From the NCBI RefSeq assembly GCF_900167105.1, contig NZ_FUXE01000007.1:1-64000 (forward strand): a DNA stretch of 64,000 bases, written 5' to 3'. The translations under genes and the position numbers were made by a program. This document shows, one piece after another, positions 1 to 9,142 of this stretch. This stretch comes from Porphyromonas circumdentaria. Its GTDB lineage: Bacteria; Bacteroidota; Bacteroidia; Bacteroidales; Porphyromonadaceae. Under the pieces are notes generated by a model. The model saw nothing but the letters and a program-made list of their open reading frames with translations. It was not told the DNA's origin and did not search any database. Numbering within the stretch: the stretch's first letter is position 1; each line of letters begins with the position of its first letter.

Positions 1-2
1 CC

Positions 3-98
3 ATTGTTTCTCAGTATAAAGACAAACTTTCCCTACGGAAAAGGTTGTTTAAGGCTGCTTTAAATATAGACTATCTCAAAAAGCTGCTAAAGATTTGA
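3..98 (+). CDS. possible 3' end of a gene entering from the left edge
   Basis: An open frame enters from the window edge and stops with TGA at 96-98, giving about 31 residues rich in Lys and Leu (ending DYLKKLLKI). The composition looks like a real protein C-terminus, but it is too short to assign to a family and no upstream sequence is visible. It would be convergent with the hut operon, whose terminator lies just downstream. A chance open frame cannot be excluded. Confidence 0.3.
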   Translation: MVSQYKDKLSLRKRLFKAALNIDYLKKLLKI

Positions 99-159
99 TG
101 CGGTTGCCCTGAAAAAACTCAGAGAGATTCTTTGACACAAACTTGACACATTAAAAGAA

Positions 160-195
160 AAATTCCCTCCCATATCTCTTTTACGAGTACGGGAG
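160..195 (-). terminator. terminator of the hut operon
   Basis: On the minus strand a hairpin (CTCCCGTACTC pairing with GAGATATGGGAG, one bulged A and a G-T wobble) is followed by a T-rich tract. It lies about 35 bases past the hutH stop and fits a Rho-independent terminator. Confidence 0.6.
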
Positions 196-228
196 AGAAC
201 TTATAATTAAGGAGTCTATCTCTAAAGA

Positions 229-1725
229 TTATTGGAAGTCATATGAACGTACAAACTCCGTTGCATCTTGGATTTGCTTGTACATTACCACATCTTCCTC
301 GACACGAGGTACAACACTACGGAATGCGCTCATCATCGCTTCAATTGTAGGAGAACTCTTAGCTGGGCGACGAAATTCGAGTGCCTGTGCTGCGTTCATC
401 AACTCGATAGCAAAGATGTGCTCCAAGTTGTCTATGATAGGCAAAAGCTTTGTAGCCGCATTGGCTCCCATAGAGACGTGGTCTTCCTGTCCATTGCTGG
501 AAACAATACTGTCCGATGCTGCTGAGTAGCAATACATTTTGTTCTTGCTTACCATGGCTGCTGCTGCGTACTGAGGAATCATGAAGCCAGAGTTCAACCC
601 TGGATTTGCCACGAGAAACTCGGGTAAATCACGCAAGCCCAAAATTAATTGAGCTACACGACGCTCAGAGATGTTTCCTAACTCTGCCAAGGCAATCGCC
701 AAGAAATCGTACACAATCGCCAAAGGTTGTCCGTGGAAGTTACCGCCAGAAACAACGCTATCTTCATCGGGGAAAACAGTAGGGTTATCAGTAACGGAAT
801 TAATCTCTGTTACTATCACACTCTCTACATAATCGATCGCATCGCGAGATGCTCCATGCACCTGAGGTACACAACGAAAACTGTAGGGATCTTGTACCTG
901 CTTTTTGGGGCGGTGAATAAGTTCACTACCCTCCAATAAAGCTCTCAAGTGTCGAGCCACTGTAAGCTGTCCCTTATGTGGACGTATAATATGCAACGCA
1001 TCTGAAAAAGGAGCATCAAGTCCGTCAAAAGCCTCCAGAGAGAGTGCCGCACAATTATCGGCAAGATTAGCCAAACGGCGTGCCTTAATAAGTGCATAAA
1101 CTCCATGCGAACTCATAAACTGAGTACCGTTAAGAAGTGCTAATCCCTCTTTGCTCTTAAGGGTTACTTTGCTTAACCCTAACTCTGTATAAACCTCTTT
1201 TGCATCGCGCTTCTCACCCTTATAACGCACCTCACCCTCTCCAATCAAAGGGAGAAAAAGATTAGACAACGGAGCCAAATCACCCGAAGCTCCCAACGAA
1301 CCACGATCATAGACAATAGGGAGGACATCATGGTTAAGCATATCAAGAATACGCTCTACGGTAATAACCTGTACTCCACTATGCCCCAACTGCAAGGCAT
1401 GTGCTTTCAAAAGCAACATAAGACGCACAATGTCGGGGTGAATTTCTGTACCGCAACTGCAAGCATGGCTTTTTACCAAATTCTCTTGTAACGTGGTCAG
1501 TTGCTCGGGAGATATAGTGCGGTTACACAAAGAACCAAAGCCCGTTGTCACACCATATATAGGTTTATCACTTTCCTTTATCTTATTATCGAGATAGTCT
1601 CGACAATGCTGTATGCGAGCTTTAGCCTCTTCGCTAAGAGCCAAGGGAAAACGCTCCTCTAAGTATTGGGCACAAAACTCAAGAGTTAGCGGAGCAGAAC
1701 CCACAAAAAACGTATGGCCTGCCAT
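229..1725 (-). CDS. hutH: histidine ammonia-lyase
   Basis: Converts L-histidine to urocanate and ammonia, the first step of cytoplasmic histidine degradation. The 498-residue length is normal for the family. The Ala-Ser-Gly triad that cyclises to the MIO electrophile is visible at residues 146-148 within GSLGASGDLAPL, and the N-terminal YGVTTGFGSL motif is present. It is the last gene of a four-gene minus-strand cluster, starting only 3 bases after the cyclodeaminase stop. The related phenylalanine and tyrosine ammonia-lyases share the fold, but linkage to hutI and ftcD supports histidine as substrate. Confidence 0.96.
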   Translation of the reverse strand: MAGHTFFVGSAPLTLEFCAQYLEERFPLALSEEAKARIQHCRDYLDNKIKESDKPIYGVTTGFGSLCNRTISPEQLTTLQENLVKSHACSCGTEIHPDIVRLMLLLKAHALQLGHSGVQVITVERILDMLNHDVLPIVYDRGSLGASGDLAPLSNLFLPLIGEGEVRYKGEKRDAKEVYTELGLSKVTLKSKEGLALLNGTQFMSSHGVYALIKARRLANLADNCAALSLEAFDGLDAPFSDALHIIRPHKGQLTVARHLRALLEGSELIHRPKKQVQDPYSFRCVPQVHGASRDAIDYVESVIVTEINSVTDNPTVFPDEDSVVSGGNFHGQPLAIVYDFLAIALAELGNISERRVAQLILGLRDLPEFLVANPGLNSGFMIPQYAAAAMVSKNKMYCYSAASDSIVSSNGQEDHVSMGANAATKLLPIIDNLEHIFAIELMNAAQALEFRRPAKSSPTIEAMMSAFRSVVPRVEEDVVMYKQIQDATEFVRSYDFQ

Positions 1726-1728
1726 AAA

Positions 1729-2355
1729 TTATTCACACGCTTTTTTGGTGTACTCTATTATTTTAGCCTCACGAGCCATAACATCGGCTTCCAAGCGGTC
1801 TGCTTCGGCTCTCATTTCGGCAACAAAAGCCTCATCTTTGAGCGAAGTCAAATTGATGCGCACATTAAAAAGAGCTCCAACAATTGCTACACGCGCACAC
1901 ATCATAGCCACGCAACCATCGGTAACAGCATTCTGATTACCACGAGCTACCACTGCCTCTATGCGAGGAAGAAGTGTAGAGGTGCGACGAGCCACTTCCA
2001 TAGGGACAAGTGCTGCCTTCTTGGTATTTTCTTGTATTGCAGCAGAGCGAGCAGCTTTCTCTTCATCTGTTTCTTTAGGAAGTTTGAAAGCTTGAGCTAC
2101 TCCGTCATAAGCCTGACTGTCTCTATCAACATCGAGTACCAATTCTTTTTGTATAGGAGCGACCTCGGCTGCAATAGCTTTCATCTCTTCCTCCACTTCT
2201 GCATATTTCTTTTTACCAACGGTTAGGTTGGCAACCATTTCTGTAAGTGCTGCGGCAATTGCTCCATTAAGGGCAGAAATACTACCACCACCAGGCACAG
2301 GAGCCTCACCAGCTGTTTCAGCCAAAAGACCTTTTACGGTTAATTCTGTTAGCAT
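1729..2355 (-). CDS. fchA: formimidoyltetrahydrofolate cyclodeaminase (FTCD_C/FchA family)
   Basis: Small all-helical protein (208 residues) of the formiminotransferase-cyclodeaminase C-terminal family. It is expected to convert 5-formimidoyl-THF to 5,10-methenyl-THF plus ammonia. The family's glycine-rich N-terminal motif is visible (EAPVPGGGSISALNGAI, near residues 17-33). It sits between hutI (16 bases upstream) and hutH (3 bases downstream). In mammals this activity is fused to the formiminotransferase; here the two are separate genes. The product feeds histidine-derived one-carbon units into folate metabolism. Confidence 0.9.
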   Translation of the reverse strand: MLTELTVKGLLAETAGEAPVPGGGSISALNGAIAAALTEMVANLTVGKKKYAEVEEEMKAIAAEVAPIQKELVLDVDRDSQAYDGVAQAFKLPKETDEEKAARSAAIQENTKKAALVPMEVARRTSTLLPRIEAVVARGNQNAVTDGCVAMMCARVAIVGALFNVRINLTSLKDEAFVAEMRAEADRLEADVMAREAKIIEYTKKACE

Positions 2356-2371
2356 AACTATCGTTTATTTC

Positions 2372-3625
2372 TTAATTGATATGATTTGTGTATACAACGC
2401 CCTTCTTGATGGTAGAGCGTACAAGGTTAACGCCAAAGTGATAAGACAAGAATTTGTAGGAAGGGAAGCGCAAAATGACTAAATCGCCCTGCTTGCCCTC
2501 TTCGATACTTCCTATACGATCAGCTCTATCTATAGCGGCAGCACCGTTGATGGTTAGTGCCGTTACCGCTTCCTCAACAGTCATACCCATATATATGGTT
2601 GAGAGGGCAAACATGAGAGGAACAGAGGAACTGAAGCAACTCCCTGGATTCAAATCGCTCGCTACAGCCACTGCACAACCGCTATCTATCATCTTACGGG
2701 CTGGTGCATAATCGGCCTTAAGGCTGAATGCTGTACAAGGTAACAAGGTGGCTACTGTATCGGAGTTTGCAAGAGCTTTAATCCCTTCTTCAGAGATTTG
2801 CAGCAAATGGTCTGCAGAAAGACACCCCAACTCTGCCGCCAACTCTGCCCCTCCAAAGGGTACGATCTCATCAGCGTGCATCTTAAGTTTGAAACCCATA
2901 TCCCGTGCTGCATTCAACAACTGGCATGTCTGAGCATGGTCAAAGACCCCTTTTTCGGTAAATATATCGCAACACTCAGCAAGGTTACGCTCACGAACTA
3001 CGGGGAGCACCTCACGAATGATGAAATCGATATACTCCGTCGTACGTCCCTTATATTCATCGGGCGTATCATGTGCTCCCATAAAGGTGCTAAACAGTTC
3101 TACAGGATGTGATTTTTGCAGACGCTGTACAACCTCTAACTGCTTGAGCTCGGTATCTAAATCCATACCATATCCACTCTTTGCGTCGGCAGTAGTTACC
3201 CCCATGGATAACATAGCGTCTAAATGGGCACGAGCAGCACGCTCCAACTCTTCGATGGGAGTAGTGCGGGTAGCACGCATCGTATTGGCAATACCTCCCC
3301 CCCGTTCCATAATGCTCATATAGCTGTCTCCTGCTAAACGCCATTGAAACTCATCTTCTCTATAGCCCCCAAAAACCACGTGGGTATGGCTATCGACAAA
3401 TCCAGGTAATACGGCATTGCCTTCGGCATCGCACACATCGCACCCTTGGGTAAGAGCAAGATCCAAATCTTTAGCAGGTCCTGCAAAACGAATAATACCG
3501 TCTCGAATTACTACAGCAGCAGGACCTTCTACAACAGACAGATCTCGCATGGCTTGAGATCCGTGCTTTGCCTTTTGGCCCTTACAAGTAACGAGCTGAC
3601 CTATATTCTTTACATAGAGGTTCAT
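2372..3625 (-). CDS. hutI: imidazolonepropionase
   Basis: Amidohydrolase-superfamily enzyme (417 residues) that hydrolyses 4-imidazolone-5-propionate to N-formimino-L-glutamate, the third step of histidine degradation. The metal-binding motif (FVDSHTHVVFGG) follows the N-terminal beta-sandwich, and KMHADEI and ASDLNPGS correspond to the later metal ligands and catalytic Asp region. It is third in the cluster relative to hutH, 114 bases downstream of ftcD and 16 bases upstream of the cyclodeaminase gene, so it is probably in the same transcript. Confidence 0.95.
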   Translation of the reverse strand: MNLYVKNIGQLVTCKGQKAKHGSQAMRDLSVVEGPAAVVIRDGIIRFAGPAKDLDLALTQGCDVCDAEGNAVLPGFVDSHTHVVFGGYREDEFQWRLAGDSYMSIMERGGGIANTMRATRTTPIEELERAARAHLDAMLSMGVTTADAKSGYGMDLDTELKQLEVVQRLQKSHPVELFSTFMGAHDTPDEYKGRTTEYIDFIIREVLPVVRERNLAECCDIFTEKGVFDHAQTCQLLNAARDMGFKLKMHADEIVPFGGAELAAELGCLSADHLLQISEEGIKALANSDTVATLLPCTAFSLKADYAPARKMIDSGCAVAVASDLNPGSCFSSSVPLMFALSTIYMGMTVEEAVTALTINGAAAIDRADRIGSIEEGKQGDLVILRFPSYKFLSYHFGVNLVRSTIKKGVVYTNHIN

Positions 3626-3739
3626 AACATCAGATTTTTAGAATTATCGACTAAAGAGGGGCGAAGCAACCAAACATACAGAGACTTTTCTCCACCCCTC
3701 TTTATTTAATTAATAGCATCTAAGCTACAACGAAGTTTG

Positions 3740-4645
3740 TTACTCCATCATCCTTAGTTCAAGAATTTGATCGTGAGAGAAGTTCTCTATCCCTAAATAG
3801 TACTCCGCACAGTCAATCAAAGCAGCCATAGGAAGAAGGCCGATTACCTCACTACCGATGATTTCCACGCCATAGCGTTTTGCCTCCATACGTACCATTT
3901 CATGAGCACGATACACAGCTGTTTTGGTATAGTCTGTGAGGTTCATAGATACTTGAGCGACCTTACGATCGGTAAGCTCTACACCCATTGCCTTACAGAA
4001 ACGAAGTCCACCCCCGAGATGACGCACCTTTTTAGCAATCGCATCGGCAATAGCAACGTCGCTTGTGTTAAGGTTAACATTGTAAGCCACCAAAGGCATA
4101 CGAGCTCCCACAGCAACACACCCAGCAGTTGCGTGGCGATCTGCGGGGCCGAAGTCTGGCTTCCACTCAGCCTCGTGTACCTTCTCTGCCATACCCTCGA
4201 ACTCTCCCTTACGGATTTTAGCTAAGTTCTCACGGTGAGGAGCTGTAGCCGATTTTTCATAAAGGAACACAGGTATACCGTACTTTTCTCCTATGATTTG
4301 CGCTACTTCACGAGAGAGCTCAATAGTTTCTTCCATTTCCATATTGCGAATGGGGATGAAAGGAACTACATCTACCGCCCCCATACGAGGGTGTTGTCCC
4401 GAATGCTTTGTCATGTCAATTACCTCAACAGCCACTCCAATTGCTTCGAGAAGAGCTTCCTTTAGAGGTTCGGGTTCTCCCACTACGGTTACTACAAGGC
4501 GGTTGTGGTCCTCGTCATTGCTGTAGTTAAGCAGCTTCACTCCGCTACGAGTACGGAAGGGATTTACGATTTTCTCTATTTTTTGTTTGTCTCGCCCTTC
4601 GCTGAAATTGGGCACACACTCTACAATCTTCGTTAGATTAGCCAT
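3740..4645 (-). CDS. ftcD: glutamate formimidoyltransferase
   Basis: Transfers the formimino group of N-formiminoglutamate to tetrahydrofolate, releasing glutamate. The 301-residue protein matches the formiminotransferase half of mammalian FTCD alone: N-terminal ECVPNFSEGRD motif and the SGQHPRMGAVDVVPFIP segment that carries the catalytic His. It is the first gene of the minus-strand hut cluster. The urocanase gene hutU, often next to it in Bacteroidales, is absent: the next gene is the divergent holB. The upstream region has a weak minus-strand -7 box (TAACTTCG, 4737-4744) and an inverted repeat at 4702-4726. Confidence 0.94.
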   Translation of the reverse strand: MANLTKIVECVPNFSEGRDKQKIEKIVNPFRTRSGVKLLNYSNDEDHNRLVVTVVGEPEPLKEALLEAIGVAVEVIDMTKHSGQHPRMGAVDVVPFIPIRNMEMEETIELSREVAQIIGEKYGIPVFLYEKSATAPHRENLAKIRKGEFEGMAEKVHEAEWKPDFGPADRHATAGCVAVGARMPLVAYNVNLNTSDVAIADAIAKKVRHLGGGLRFCKAMGVELTDRKVAQVSMNLTDYTKTAVYRAHEMVRMEAKRYGVEIIGSEVIGLLPMAALIDCAEYYLGIENFSHDQILELRMME

Positions 4646-4701
4646 GTTTTTTATTTGATTTAGTGAATGTTCATCTATTAAATAGCTTCTTTTACAGAGA
4701 G

Positions 4702-4726
4702 GAAAACTTACTTGAGAAAAGTTTTC
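4702..4726. promoter_or_regulatory. inverted repeat upstream of the hut cluster
   Basis: GAAAACTT (4702-4709), 9 bases, AAGTTTTC (4719-4726): a perfect 8-bp dyad in the 195-bp divergent region between ftcD and holB. It lies just downstream of a weak minus-strand -7 box (TAACTTCG, 4737-4744), so it could be an operator or leader hairpin for the hut cluster. Function is inferred from position only. Confidence 0.35.
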
Positions 4727-4840
4727 TTCTTGAGTGCGAAGTTAGTACTTTCTTGAGAGCTTTTTACCTCTATCATCAAAGAGAGTTGTATCTTCGTATA
4801 GGAAAAATCGATAGAAGAGCAAACAAAGTCGAAAAGGGGT

Positions 4841-5998
4841 ATGCAGTTTAGAGATATAGATGGCTATGAAAATCTGAAAGAGCATCTACGCTCGATGACG
4901 CACTCTCGCAAGATACCACACAATATTCTTTTAGAGATTCAGGATGGTATGCCAGGCATTGCAATGGCTCTGGCTTGGGTGCAGTACCTCAACTGCCTTA
5001 ATCCACAAGATGGCGACTCATGTGGTACTTGCGCACAATGCAAGATGATATCTCAACTGGAACACCCCGATGTACACTTCATATTCCCTGTTATCGACTC
5101 TGCCGATGTAGAAAATCCATCAGACAACTACCTGCCTCAGTGGCGAGATATGGTACTAAAGCATGGAGCCTACTGGGGAAGCGAGGAGTGGCTACAAGCT
5201 CTAAACCCCGAGAACAAGCAACCTATTATCTATAGCAAAGATGCTTATGCTCTTGAACAAAAGCTACAACTAACCATTGGCTACGCTTCTTACCGCTGCA
5301 TCATCATCTACCAACCCGACAAAATGAATGAAGAGGCGAGTAATAAGCTCTTAAAAACGATGGAGGAACCACCCGAACGTACTCTTTTTATCTCTGTCTC
5401 TTTCCGCCCCGACCTTCTGTTAGAAACCGTGCAGAGTCGTATGCAAACCATCGAAATGGCTCCTCTCTCTCACGCAGAAATGCGAGAAGCAATCGCTCGC
5501 ATCGCCCCGTCCAATACAGCAAGCAATACTATTGATACGATTGTGCAACGCTCGCAAGGACTTGTATTGAAAGCCAAGAGACTGCTCGAAAACAAGAATG
5601 CCGAAAAAAAGTACATCACCTACTTTGATATGCTTACCAATGCAATGCTCAATAAAGAGATTATCGTATTTCGCACCCTTAGCGAACAGTTGCACAAAGA
5701 GGGAAGAGCGGTAGCGATCAATATGCTTGAGTATTTCGAGGAGTGCTTTCGTACCCTTATGCGAGAGAGTTTAATTCCTGGGAGTATTGCCCTACTTTCA
5801 TCGGACGAGCAACGCCTACTTAACCGCATAAAAGTATGCGTCACGCCACAAAATATCAAACATCTCTACCATCTTTCCGAGCAGGGCATACGCCATATAC
5901 GAGGGTATGTTTCTCCCAAAATAGTACTCTTCGACACGTTTATTCGCTACACAGCGATATTTTCTATTGAGCTTAAGAAACAGCAAGCTCGACTCTAA
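4841..5998 (+). CDS. holB: DNA polymerase III delta' subunit
   Basis: Clamp-loader subunit of the replicative polymerase, 385 residues. Four cysteines at 52, 61, 64 and 67 form the zinc module typical of clamp-loader ATPase folds. The NKLLKTMEEPPERTLFI segment is characteristic of DnaX/HolB proteins. The Walker A region is degenerate (QDGMPGIAM), and the usual SRC motif reads QSRM, as expected for a delta' subunit that does not hydrolyse ATP. A -7-like TATCTTCG lies near 4788-4795. In many Bacteroidales genomes holB adjoins ricT-gldH; here those genes are at the other end of the window. Confidence 0.9.
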   Translation: MQFRDIDGYENLKEHLRSMTHSRKIPHNILLEIQDGMPGIAMALAWVQYLNCLNPQDGDSCGTCAQCKMISQLEHPDVHFIFPVIDSADVENPSDNYLPQWRDMVLKHGAYWGSEEWLQALNPENKQPIIYSKDAYALEQKLQLTIGYASYRCIIIYQPDKMNEEASNKLLKTMEEPPERTLFISVSFRPDLLLETVQSRMQTIEMAPLSHAEMREAIARIAPSNTASNTIDTIVQRSQGLVLKAKRLLENKNAEKKYITYFDMLTNAMLNKEIIVFRTLSEQLHKEGRAVAINMLEYFEECFRTLMRESLIPGSIALLSSDEQRLLNRIKVCVTPQNIKHLYHLSEQGIRHIRGYVSPKIVLFDTFIRYTAIFSIELKKQQARL

Positions 5999-6179
5999 CT
6001 CTCTTTTTACTCTACTCCTTTCAGAAGATTATCTCCTTATTATGTATGGAGGTAGTACAGCAAATTCGCATAGTAAGCTTCGTTTCTACGAACCTCAGAG
6101 CGTTTATTTTCTTCACTACCTTGATGAAGTTCGATGTAAAATAATGATATTTGCATCGAAAAAGGGATAGATAGTGCTT

Positions 6180-7160
6180 ATGAAAAGGTATACCCAACAA
6201 TATAGTCGTCCCCTGTACGGAGGCGTTATAGTTCTTCTTATCATCTTATTATTAGCAAGTTATACTCCTCTCCCCTCCTATCTTTATAGCTGGGTAAAAG
6301 CACCTATAGTGCTACTTATAGGGCTTCTATTTGCTTCTTTGTTGGGTACTCCCTACAAGAAGTTCAACAACAAAGCCTCCAAGAAACTGCTACAATGGTC
6401 TATCATCGGCTTAGGGTTTGGCATGAACTTGCAGGAGTCACTCTCCTCGGGTATTGGAGGCATGAGCTTTACCATTCTATCAGTAGCCTTAACGCTTGTG
6501 GTGGGAATGTTTATTGGGGTAAAGTGGCTCGGGGTAGACAGAAAAACATCTTACCTGATTTCCTCGGGCACTGCCATCTGTGGCGGTAGTGCTATTGCGG
6601 CCGTTGGTCCCAGCATAAAGGCCAACGAAGAGTCTATGTCTGTCGCTTTGGGCTCGGTATTCATACTCAATGCTGTGGCACTTTTTATCTTCCCCTCCAT
6701 TGGTTCTTACCTATCGCTCGGGCAACACGACTTCGGTACATGGGCAGCCATCGCTATTCACGATACCAGTAGCGTAGTGGGTGCTGGAGCAACTTACGGA
6801 GAGGCAGCCCTCGAAACAGCCACAATGATTAAACTAACCCGTGCTTTGTGGATTATCCCCGTAGCCTTTATATCCTCTTTTATATTCAAAGAAAAGGGCA
6901 GTAAGGTAAACATTCCTTGGTTCATTCTCTACTTCGTTATAGCCATACTTATCAATACCTACCTACTATCTTCCTATCCTGAAATAGGAAAAATGATTAG
7001 TAGTATCGCTCGCAAGGGGATGATATTGGCCATGTTTTTCATCGGGGCTACTCTTTCGCCTCAATCTCTAAAGAACATAGGAGTAAAACCCTTTTTGCTG
7101 GCTCTCTCGCTCTGGGTTCTTGTGAGTATTTCGAGCCTCCTTATTATCTATCTTCTCTGA
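6180..7160 (+). CDS. YeiH-family (UPF0324) putative anion exporter
   Basis: Integral membrane protein of about 326 residues with roughly ten hydrophobic segments. The family signature is visible as SSGTAICGGSAIAAVGP near residues 122-138, followed by AIHDTSSVVGAGATYG. Members are annotated as putative sulfate exporters, but the substrate is not firmly established. I place the start at ATG 6180; an in-frame GTG two codons upstream is possible. No transcriptional partner is evident, and the following gene begins 118 bases later on the same strand. Confidence 0.8.
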   Translation: MKRYTQQYSRPLYGGVIVLLIILLLASYTPLPSYLYSWVKAPIVLLIGLLFASLLGTPYKKFNNKASKKLLQWSIIGLGFGMNLQESLSSGIGGMSFTILSVALTLVVGMFIGVKWLGVDRKTSYLISSGTAICGGSAIAAVGPSIKANEESMSVALGSVFILNAVALFIFPSIGSYLSLGQHDFGTWAAIAIHDTSSVVGAGATYGEAALETATMIKLTRALWIIPVAFISSFIFKEKGSKVNIPWFILYFVIAILINTYLLSSYPEIGKMISSIARKGMILAMFFIGATLSPQSLKNIGVKPFLLALSLWVLVSISSLLIIYLL

Positions 7161-7278
7161 CACACCCTCTGTTTCTTAATCTGTCGAGGGAAGCTCGTTC
7201 ACACTCTGTTTTACAATAGGTGTTGAGGGGATTTACAAGAAATAATATGGTAACAACTATTGCATTGAGCGTAAAGAA

Positions 7279-8217
7279 ATGAATCCTACCCATTCAGTTC
7301 GAAAAAAGAAGATTCTCAAGGTCAGTATCATCAGTCTGCTCTCCAATACACTGCTTACAATTTTGAAGTTTGTAGCCGGTATATTGGGCAATAGTAGTGC
7401 TCTGATTGCAGATGCGGCCAACTCTCTTTCCGATTTGATCACAGACATTGTCCTCATAGTACTCGTACCGCTTTCTTGCCGCCCCTCTAACAAACGACAT
7501 AAGTATGGACATGGGAAGTATGAGACCTTAGCCTCTGCCATAATCGGTATGGCGATGATCGTTTTGGGAATATCGCTACTTGTCGATGCCATCAATACCG
7601 TGAAAGACGTTATTCACCATCAACAAGTGATTACTCTACCTCACTCCATAGCATTGGTTATAGCCCTCTTTTCTATTGCTTTCAAGCTCAGCCTCTTTAT
7701 CTACACCAAAAAGAAAAGCGACCAACTCTCAAGCTCCAGTCTTCGTGCTAAGGCATTCGATCATCGCAATGACGTTTTCACCTCTTTGGCTGTACTTATC
7801 GGCGTTGCTGCAGCGATGCTATTTGATGATCAATGGGCTATTTTAGAGCCCATCGCAGCAGGCTTTGTCAGCTTGATTATATCCTATACGGGTGTAACCG
7901 TACTCGTTCCTGCCCTGGAAGAACTATTGGAAAAAAGCATTCCCGAGTATGAAGAAAAGAACATCTGTGCCATACTGGACGAAGAGCCCGCTATACTCAG
8001 TTACCATAAGCTCTACACTCGACGCATCGGCACAAGATATGCCATAGAGGTAGATATAAGGGTCAAAGGTTCGATGAGTGTGAGAGCTGCACACGATGTC
8101 ACCCAAGAACTTGAAGACCGTCTACGTCTCTGCTTCGGGCCTCAAACCCACATCATCATACACGTGGAGCCTCAAGAGGAAAAAGACCGAGACGAAGACT
8201 TTGTACCTTTTGAGTAA
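7279..8217 (+). CDS. cation diffusion facilitator family transporter
   Basis: Predicted Zn2+/Fe2+/Mn2+ proton antiporter of the inner membrane, 312 residues. It has six hydrophobic segments followed by a cytoplasmic C-terminal ferredoxin-like domain (from about residue 210, ending THIIIHVEPQEE). Metal-site candidates are DAANSLSD in helix 2 (near residues 45-52) and DHRNDVFTS in helix 5, the second fitting the HxxxD form. The first site has Asp/Asn in place of the His seen in many zinc transporters, so the metal cannot be named. The gene is followed by a 925-bp gap. Confidence 0.88.
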   Translation: MNPTHSVRKKKILKVSIISLLSNTLLTILKFVAGILGNSSALIADAANSLSDLITDIVLIVLVPLSCRPSNKRHKYGHGKYETLASAIIGMAMIVLGISLLVDAINTVKDVIHHQQVITLPHSIALVIALFSIAFKLSLFIYTKKKSDQLSSSSLRAKAFDHRNDVFTSLAVLIGVAAAMLFDDQWAILEPIAAGFVSLIISYTGVTVLVPALEELLEKSIPEYEEKNICAILDEEPAILSYHKLYTRRIGTRYAIEVDIRVKGSMSVRAAHDVTQELEDRLRLCFGPQTHIIIHVEPQEEKDRDEDFVPFE

Positions 8218-8603
8218 ATAGCTCTCCCGAAGTATAGTATCGAAAAAATAGAACACTCTCGCAAAATCTGCGCTCTATAAGCCTATCTCTTTTAGCAACC
8301 CTCTTGGTAAGAATTAAACGCATCGCCACGGAGTTGAGATACGTAATGAGATTGATGTGTTTCGTAGCAAACGTTTACACGTGCCCAATCAACTCTTAAG
8401 CCCGTCCTTTTTATACCTCCTCTTCTTGAACCCCATATATACATCAAGACCTTTTTGAGAGATGTTTATATTCGTAGTAGTGCGCTGATGTAGCGAAGTA
8501 AAATTTACGTCCTCTACTCCAAAGGCGATTACCCCCTTCAACTCTCTTTCTTCTCTTCCCAAAAATGCCGAAGATATGAACTAAAAGAGGTTTACATAGG
8601 AAC

Positions 8604-8700
8604 AAAACTTTATACGCAATCTAAACATACATATATTCAATCTTAGTATATATATATTCAACTTAAAAATATATATATTCAGATTGCATATAAACTTTCA
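8604..8700. repeat. 97-bp dispersed element, copy A
   Basis: A 13-bp left arm (8604-8616) is followed by four exact 21-bp units (8617, 8638, 8659, 8680). Each unit begins with a heptamer (CAATCTA, CAATCTT, CAACTTA, CAGATTG) followed by an alternating AT tract of about 14 bp. The ends are inverted: ACTTTATA on the left, TATAAACT on the right. The same architecture and length recur at 18325, 34285 and 60595. Flanking bases are not shared between copies. Confidence 0.85.
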
Positions 8701-9110
8701 CAAACATCTTAAGGGGTTTTTCTTTGTGTGCAAAAGAGTTTTTCCAAACGCGTATAACTACAAGTTGTGCGTATAATAGAGTGAAGCTCTGCGGATACTG
8801 CACCATCTTCTCGTACTGAACCTCATTAGTATAGCACTCAGGGGTAACTATAAAAACAAGATGTCTCCATGAAAACCTTTAGAGAATCTGAAACGTTGGG
8901 AGAAACTTCTTGCGTATCAGAAGTGAAGCGCAGATTAAAATCTCCTTGAGAGTATGGCAAAAAGTCCATTAGAGTCTCTCTCCCATAACAGGAGTAAACG
9001 TCTCTGAAAAAGTAATAGAAAACGACTTGTTCCTGAATTAGGAGTTCGTTTCTGTCGGCTCTTTCGGTCGCTTGCCCTCTCCTTTTTCGCAGAGCCTGCT
9101 ATAAAAACAT

Positions 9111-9118
9111 TATATTTG
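9111..9118 (+). promoter_or_regulatory. -7 box of the pdxJ operon promoter
   Basis: TATATTTG matches the Bacteroidota -7 consensus TAnnTTTG, 24 bases upstream of the pdxJ ATG. No clear -33 TTG is seen at the standard distance. Confidence 0.55.
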
Positions 9119-9142
9119 CTCTCAGATTGAAGTAGATAAGTT

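Larger units (their letters stand above)
8218..9142. other. 925-bp intergenic gap
   Basis: No convincing coding region or known RNA is visible. It holds copy A of the 97-bp dispersed element (8604-8700) and the pdxJ -7 box (9111-9118). Open frames here are short, overlap each other on both strands and have no recognisable domain. Confidence 0.6.

Noticed and set aside
8604-8700. Simple low-complexity AT sequence
   Set aside because: The exact 21-bp phase, the fixed 97-bp length and the heptamers in four separate loci exceed what random AT-rich DNA would show.
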